Assembly (NCBI RefSeq): GCF_012726295.1
Contig: NZ_JABAOB010000005.1
Location: 484,921 to 548,920 of the forward strand
DNA: 64,000 bases
Reading direction: 5' to 3'
Source of the DNA: Chitinophaga sp. Ak27
GTDB taxonomy: Bacteria; Bacteroidota; Bacteroidia; Chitinophagales; Chitinophagaceae
Under the pieces are notes generated by a model. The model ran no database searches. It saw only the letters and a list, made by a program, of their open reading frames with translations, and was not told the origin of the DNA. Both the position numbers and the translations under genes were made by a program. Numbering within the stretch: the stretch's first letter is position 1; every line of letters begins with the position of its first letter. Of the stretch, positions 59,115 through 64,000 are shown piece after piece.

Positions 59115-61934
59115 ATGGAAAAGAAATTATTTTTACTGGACGCGATGGCCCTCATTTACAGGGCTTACTACGCCCTGATCAGGAATCCACGCATCACTAG
59201 TGCGGGTAGAAACACCAATGCGCAATTTGGGTTTACTACTACTTTGCTGGACCTTATCAATAAAGAAAAGCCCACCCATATGGCTGTTGCGTTTGATACG
59301 CACGCCCCCACCGAACGCCACACCACTTATACCGACTATAAAGCCAATCGTGAAGATGCACCGGAAGACCTCCTGGATGCATTACCTGATATCAAGCGTA
59401 TCATAGAGGGCTTTAATATTCCGGTAGTAGAGCTGGACGGCTACGAAGCCGATGACGTGATAGGTACCCTCGCCTGGCAGGCCGCCGATGCCGGTTATAC
59501 CGTATACATGGTAACACCGGACAAAGACTATGGCCAGCTGGTAAGAGATAATGTATTTATCTACAAGCCTCCCTATATGGGCAATAAAGAAGAAATTATG
59601 GGCCCCAAAGAGGTGTGTGAGAAATGGCAAATCAAAGATGTACACCAGGTGATCGATATCCTGGGCCTCATGGGCGATGCCGTAGATAATATCCCCGGTA
59701 TTGCCGGCATCGGCGAAAAAACAGCCATGAAACTGCTGGCACAATACCATTCCCTCGAAAACGTACTGGAAAATGCAGATAACATTGGCGGAAAAATGGG
59801 AGAGAAGATAAAAGCAGGTCGCGACAATGCCCTGCTCTCCAAAGAACTTGCCACTATTATCACAGATGTTCCGGTTACCTTTCATGAAGAAGATTTCTGC
59901 ATCAAGGAAAGCGATAAGGCGAAGCTCACCGATATCTTCACAGAGCTGGAATTTAAAACCCTGGGTAAACGAATCCTCGGCGATACTTTTGGTGGTAGCA
60001 GCGCTGCCGCAGAAGCCAGACCAAAAGTAGTACAGACAGATCTTTTCGGTACGCCGATCGCGGAAGAAGCCACTGCTCCAACGGAAGAAACTATCGACAG
60101 CCCCAACATCCTGCTGGCAGATAAAAATATCAACAACACACCGCATACTTACTACCTCGCCGATACACCGGAAAAAAGAGCCGATTTGTTGCAGCAATTA
60201 TTGCAACAAAAAGAAGTAGCTTTTGATACCGAAACCACTGGCACGGATGCCAACGAAGTAGACATTGTAGGCATGAGCTTCTCTGTCAAAAAAGGCGAAG
60301 GCTGGTATATTCCCATGCCGGCTGACCACAGCGCCGCGCGGGCTATTATCCATGAGTTTACCCCGCTGTTTCATCACAATAGCATTACCCTGGTAGGGCA
60401 AAATATCAAGTATGATATGCTAATCCTGAAATGGTACGGCGTGGATGTTACCACCAGCGTATTTGACACCATGCTGGCCCATTACCTGATAGAACCGGAA
60501 GGCCGCCGGGGCATGGATGTATTAAGTGCCCAGTACCTGCAATACGAACCGGTTTCCATAGAAACGCTCATTGGAAAAAAAGGGAAAGGACAGGGCAATA
60601 TGCGCGATGTAGAAATTGAAAAAATCAAGGAATACGCCGCTGAAGATGCCGATATTACCCTCCAGTTGAAAGATAAATTTGCCCCGCTGCTGCCCGAAAA
60701 AGCGGTAGACAAAGTATTTTATGAGATAGAAAACCCATTGGTAAAAGTACTCACCGACATGGAGTATGAAGGCATTGCCCTCGATATTAATGCGCTGGCC
60801 GACTATTCCAGGGAACTGGAAATAGAAATCAAGCGCGCCGAGGAAAGTGTGTATGAGCAGGCTGGCGTAAGGTTTAAACTGGCATCCCCCAAGCAATTGG
60901 GCGAAGTGCTGTTTGAAAAATTACAGCTGGATCCCAAAGCGAAGAAAACACGAACCGGGCAATACGCCACGGGGGAAGATGTGCTGCAAAAGCTTTCCAG
61001 CAAACATAAAATCGTAGAAGATATTCTCATTTTCCGCGAACTCAGCAAACTCAAATCTACTTACGTAGATTCGTTACCGTTATTGCTGAATAAACGCACG
61101 AACCGGATACATACTTCCTATAACCAGGCGGTAGCGGTAACAGGTCGTTTAAGCTCAAATAATCCGAACCTTCAGAACATTCCCATTCGTACTGACAGAG
61201 GCCGGGAAATCCGTAAAGCCTTCATCCCGCGCAATGAGGAATATGTACTGCTGTCGGCCGACTATTCACAGATAGAATTACGTATCATTGCAGCTATTAG
61301 TGAAGATACAGAAATGATGGCTGCATTCAGGTCGGGGACCGACATTCACGCAGCTACAGCTGCTAAGGTGTACAATGTTGCCCTGGATGCCGTTACGCCG
61401 GAAATGCGCCGTAATGCCAAGAGCGTAAACTTTGGTATCATTTATGGCGTTAGCGCATTTGGGTTATCAGAAAACCTGGGCATCCCGCGTTCAGAGGCCA
61501 AAACCCTGATCGACAACTATTTTGCCCAGTATCCATCTATTAAAAAATACATGGAAGACCAGGTAAAGTTTGCACAGGAAAAAGGCTATGTACAAACGCT
61601 GCTGGGAAGAAAACGCTGGTTAAAAGACATCAATTCTTCCAACGCCGTAGTACGTGGCTTTGCCGAAAGAAACGCCATCAATATGCCTATCCAGGGCACC
61701 GCTGCGGATATGATCAAACTGGCCATGATTGCTATTCATAAGGCATTCAAGGAAAGAAACCTCAAATCACGCATGCTGTTGCAGGTACATGACGAATTGG
61801 TATTTGACGCGCATCTTTCAGAACTGGAAATAATTAAACCCCTTATATTAGATCTTATGCGTAATGCCTTGCCATTAGCCGTCCCTGTGGAGGCGGAAAT
61901 GGGCACTGGCAAGAACTGGCTGGAAGCCCATTAA
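59115..61934 (+). CDS. polA: DNA polymerase I
   Basis: 939 residues, three domains. The 5'-3' exonuclease is at 1-290 (FDTHAPTERHTTYTDYKANR, VTPDKDYGQLV, DNIPGIAGIGEKTA). The 3'-5' exonuclease near 350-540 has FDTETTGTD, with the Asp-x-Glu pair and EYAAEDADITLQL intact, so proofreading is expected. The polymerase follows: motif A LLSADYSQIELRIIA, motif B RRNAKSVNFGIIYG, motif C LQVHDELVFD. It serves Okazaki-fragment processing and repair. Single gene with its own promoter box. Confidence 0.97.
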   Translation: MEKKLFLLDAMALIYRAYYALIRNPRITSAGRNTNAQFGFTTTLLDLINKEKPTHMAVAFDTHAPTERHTTYTDYKANREDAPEDLLDALPDIKRIIEGFNIPVVELDGYEADDVIGTLAWQAADAGYTVYMVTPDKDYGQLVRDNVFIYKPPYMGNKEEIMGPKEVCEKWQIKDVHQVIDILGLMGDAVDNIPGIAGIGEKTAMKLLAQYHSLENVLENADNIGGKMGEKIKAGRDNALLSKELATIITDVPVTFHEEDFCIKESDKAKLTDIFTELEFKTLGKRILGDTFGGSSAAAEARPKVVQTDLFGTPIAEEATAPTEETIDSPNILLADKNINNTPHTYYLADTPEKRADLLQQLLQQKEVAFDTETTGTDANEVDIVGMSFSVKKGEGWYIPMPADHSAARAIIHEFTPLFHHNSITLVGQNIKYDMLILKWYGVDVTTSVFDTMLAHYLIEPEGRRGMDVLSAQYLQYEPVSIETLIGKKGKGQGNMRDVEIEKIKEYAAEDADITLQLKDKFAPLLPEKAVDKVFYEIENPLVKVLTDMEYEGIALDINALADYSRELEIEIKRAEESVYEQAGVRFKLASPKQLGEVLFEKLQLDPKAKKTRTGQYATGEDVLQKLSSKHKIVEDILIFRELSKLKSTYVDSLPLLLNKRTNRIHTSYNQAVAVTGRLSSNNPNLQNIPIRTDRGREIRKAFIPRNEEYVLLSADYSQIELRIIAAISEDTEMMAAFRSGTDIHAATAAKVYNVALDAVTPEMRRNAKSVNFGIIYGVSAFGLSENLGIPRSEAKTLIDNYFAQYPSIKKYMEDQVKFAQEKGYVQTLLGRKRWLKDINSSNAVVRGFAERNAINMPIQGTAADMIKLAMIAIHKAFKERNLKSRMLLQVHDELVFDAHLSELEIIKPLILDLMRNALPLAVPVEAEMGTGKNWLEAH

Positions 61935-61947
61935 TCAACACTTCCGG

Positions 61948-62002
61948 CTTATATGATTAGTATTTGGTAAATATAGCATTTACTAAATGCTAATCATATA
62001 AG
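61948..62002. terminator. 25-bp AT-rich hairpin after polA
   Basis: Arms 61948-61972 and 61978-62002 pair over 25 bp with two G-T pairs and a 5-nt loop. No T-run follows. Confidence 0.7.
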
Positions 62003-62060
62003 TCTAAAAGCCAGGGAAACTACGCTTGCTTTTCCCAAAACAGTTTACTAGTTTTCAAAT

Positions 62061-62585
62061 ATGATCCAAACACCTCGACTACAATTGTTGCCGTGCTCCC
62101 TTGAGCATTTTGAATTGCTATTACAGGGCAACGATCATCTGGCCGACCTGCTTGGTATTTCTATTCAGGAAGGATGGACAGAGTATCCCGAAATGGTTCT
62201 GGTAGCATACGATAAATTACGGAATGATCCGGCTATGCTGGGTTGGTTCTTCTACCTGGTCATCCACCGCGAAGACAAGCGTCTCATTGGCGCCGGTGGG
62301 TTTAAAGGTAAACCCAATGGAGATGGGCTGGTGGAAATGGGCTATGAAATAACCGAAGATTACCGTGAACAGGGGCTGGGCACTGAAATGGCAGAGGCAC
62401 TGATCCGGTTTGCTTTTGGCCATTCCTATGTCCATCGCGTAATTGCCCATACAGAAGAAGAGTATAATGCCTCGGTAAAAATTCTGCAAAAAGCGGGGAT
62501 GCGATTTGTAGGCACCATAAAAAATAAAGAAAATGAAGACCTCTGGGAATGGGAAATTACTCGGAGTCAATATGAAGAAAAGTAA
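62061..62585 (+). CDS. GNAT acetyltransferase
   Basis: 174 residues. The opening MIQTPRLQLLPCSLEHFELLL is typical of RimJ/RimL-type enzymes. The core has VEMGYEITEDYREQGLGTEMAEALIRFAF with the acetyl-CoA motif Q-G-L-G-T, then VIAHTEEEYNASVKILQKAGM. The acceptor is unknown. It lies between polA and the C1 peptidase with its own spacing on both sides. Confidence 0.88.
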   Translation: MIQTPRLQLLPCSLEHFELLLQGNDHLADLLGISIQEGWTEYPEMVLVAYDKLRNDPAMLGWFFYLVIHREDKRLIGAGGFKGKPNGDGLVEMGYEITEDYREQGLGTEMAEALIRFAFGHSYVHRVIAHTEEEYNASVKILQKAGMRFVGTIKNKENEDLWEWEITRSQYEEK

Positions 62586-62709
62586 CCTGTATGCTGTAAT
62601 TCCTTCTGGTAACCACTGTAGCTGGTTCCGTTCATCCATCTTTTCAAGGGTCAAGTACCTGCTTTCCCTTATTTTTGGTCCTTGTTTTTAAAACTTATCA
62701 TTATACACC

Positions 62710-63855
62710 ATGAAGAAATGGATCATGTGTGCAACCATGCTGTATAGCATCGGAGCGTTTGCACAAAACAGCACCAACGTAGAGGGCAGCAAATACCAGT
62801 TCACCACGTTAAAAAACCTCGATGCAGGAGATGTACAGAACCAGGGGCGCACCGGCACCTGCTGGTCTTTTTCCGGCCTGTCTTTCTTTGAATCTGAGCT
62901 ATTGCGCTCCGGCAAAAGCAAAGGTCTGAACCTGAGCGAAATGTTTGTAGTGCGCAAAATGTACCCGCTGAAAGCTGCTAATTATGTACGTATGCACGGC
63001 AAAGCCAACTTCGGTGAAGGCGGCGGTTTCCCGGATGATCTGTTATGCCTCCGCGAATACGGCCTGGTACCCCAGAGTGTATACGATGGCAACAAAGGAA
63101 AAATGTATAACCACGCAGAAATGGAAAGCCTGCTGGAAGGCATGGTAAACAAAATAGGTAACGCACAAGGCACTGTCAACCCCGACTGGTCTAAAGCGTT
63201 CGACGGTGTATTGAACGCCTATATGGGCGACGCTCCGGAAAAATTCCAGTATAACGGCAAAACATACACGCCACAGTCTTTCGCTAAAGAACTGGGACTC
63301 AACGCCGATGACTATGTACTGATTTCTTCTTTCACCCACCACCCTTACAATTCACAATTCGTGCTGGAAGTACCAGACAACTGGAACTGGGAAAGAGTAT
63401 ATAATGTAAACCTGGCTGACTTTACCAACATCGCGGAAAATGCTGTTATGAACGGCTATTCTATCGCATGGGCTGCTGATGTGAGCGAAAAAGGCTTCAA
63501 CTTTAAAGAAGGCCTGGCCATCGTTCCTGAAAAAGACTGGGCTGATATGTCTGCCGAAGAGAAGAGAAATGCTTTCCTGGAACCCGGTAAAGAAAAAACA
63601 ATCACACCGGAACTGCGCCAGCAAGCATTTGACAACTACGAAACACAGGACGATCACGGTATGCACATTGTGGGCCTCGCAAAAGACCAGAACGGCAATA
63701 AGTACTTCCGCGTTAAAAATTCCTGGGGTACCGACAATCCTGGTCAGGGCTATTTCTATGCCTCTGTACCTTACTTCGCTTATAAAACCACCTGTTTCAT
63801 GGTAAACAAAAAAGCATTACCAGCAGATATAGCGAAAAAATTAGGCGTTAAATAA
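62710..63855 (+). CDS. Secreted C1 (papain/bleomycin-hydrolase-like) cysteine peptidase
   Basis: 381 residues with a signal peptide ending GAFAQ. The catalytic Cys is in QGRTGTCWSFSG near 51, His in DDHGMHIVGL near 317 and Asn in RVKNSWGTDNPGQG near 336. Length and the LNLSEMFVVRKMY and DDLLCLREYGLVP segments fit aminopeptidase C/bleomycin hydrolase relatives; here it is exported. It ends at a strong terminator. Confidence 0.9.
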   Translation: MKKWIMCATMLYSIGAFAQNSTNVEGSKYQFTTLKNLDAGDVQNQGRTGTCWSFSGLSFFESELLRSGKSKGLNLSEMFVVRKMYPLKAANYVRMHGKANFGEGGGFPDDLLCLREYGLVPQSVYDGNKGKMYNHAEMESLLEGMVNKIGNAQGTVNPDWSKAFDGVLNAYMGDAPEKFQYNGKTYTPQSFAKELGLNADDYVLISSFTHHPYNSQFVLEVPDNWNWERVYNVNLADFTNIAENAVMNGYSIAWAADVSEKGFNFKEGLAIVPEKDWADMSAEEKRNAFLEPGKEKTITPELRQQAFDNYETQDDHGMHIVGLAKDQNGNKYFRVKNSWGTDNPGQGYFYASVPYFAYKTTCFMVNKKALPADIAKKLGVK

Positions 63856-63875
63856 TTATAATTTATAAATGGGGG

Positions 63876-63921
63876 GGCTGACCAAAAAGTAAAATAAGGC
63901 TTTTTGGTCGGCCTTTTTTTT
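63876..63921 (+). terminator. Intrinsic terminator of the C1 peptidase gene
   Basis: A 14-bp stem (63876-63889 with 63900-63913, one G-T pair) and a 10-nt loop, followed by eight T. The remaining bases to 64000 hold nothing I can name. Confidence 0.93.
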
Positions 63922-64000
63922 AAGTGATAAATTTTCAGCTTTTAGATCTTGATTTGATTGTCGGGATGTTTAAATGTCTAAAAGTGTGATTTTAGGACAG

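Overview
The window looks like a chromosomal segment of a Bacteroidota bacterium, most likely family Chitinophagaceae (Chitinophaga-like). That placement is an inference from gene content and signals. The supporting features are GldH, BatD/BatE, a fused CcoN-CcoO oxidase, a GLPGLI-type protein beside an outer-membrane barrel, futalosine-pathway MqnC, LytS/LytTR sensor systems, and repeated TAnnTTTG promoter boxes, the -7 element of the Bacteroidota primary sigma factor. No rRNA, tRNA, CRISPR array, prophage or intact insertion sequence was seen.

Layout: 1-10.8 kb is housekeeping. It holds a partial proC, a Dna2-like nuclease-helicase, a free-standing NUMOD4/HNH protein, dusB, and a membrane-lipid run (CPBP protease, DUF2007 protein, cdsA, psd, small Cys-rich secreted protein), then a HAD phosphatase and an SDR. 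At 10.9-13.7 kb are batD-batE. A LytTR regulator and a sensor kinase with a damaged ATP site follow at 13.7-15.3 kb. A minus-strand unit yicC-gldH-kinase-regulator occupies 15.5-18.7 kb.

The centrepiece is 19.4-30.8 kb, a microaerobic respiration locus: a Cys-rich FNR-type regulator, ccoI, cupin, ccoS, ccoNO, ccoQ, ccoP, ccoG, ccoH, a DsbD_2-like membrane protein and hemN. Five FNR-like dyads (TGA-N6-TCA) lie in two promoters, spaced exactly 22 bp apart. The proximal dyad is exactly the same distance from a TAnnTTTG box in both. The second promoter also has a long leader hairpin.

A 607-bp non-coding region (30.8-31.4 kb) carries a terminator, two DnaA-box matches and AT-rich DNA. Then come lpxD, a lipoprotein, a reductase/epimerase, a 3-hydroxyacyl-CoA dehydrogenase and pheS (31.4-36.2 kb), and an orphan LytS-type kinase. 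At 37.1-43.1 kb a two-component pair diverges from a GLPGLI/outer-membrane-barrel pair, with four CpxR-like decamers in the shared promoter region. The rest (43.2-64 kb) holds a Tat-exported TIM-barrel protein, an amino-acid permease, acetyltransferases, mqnC, two aspartic-protease paralogues, an active/inactive M16 protease pair, a methyltransferase, two LprI-like proteins, a degenerate arginase-family protein, a TTG-started glycosyltransferase, an ArsC-like protein, polA and a C1 peptidase. Gene ends are often marked by long perfect hairpins, some built from AAAGCNN heptads.
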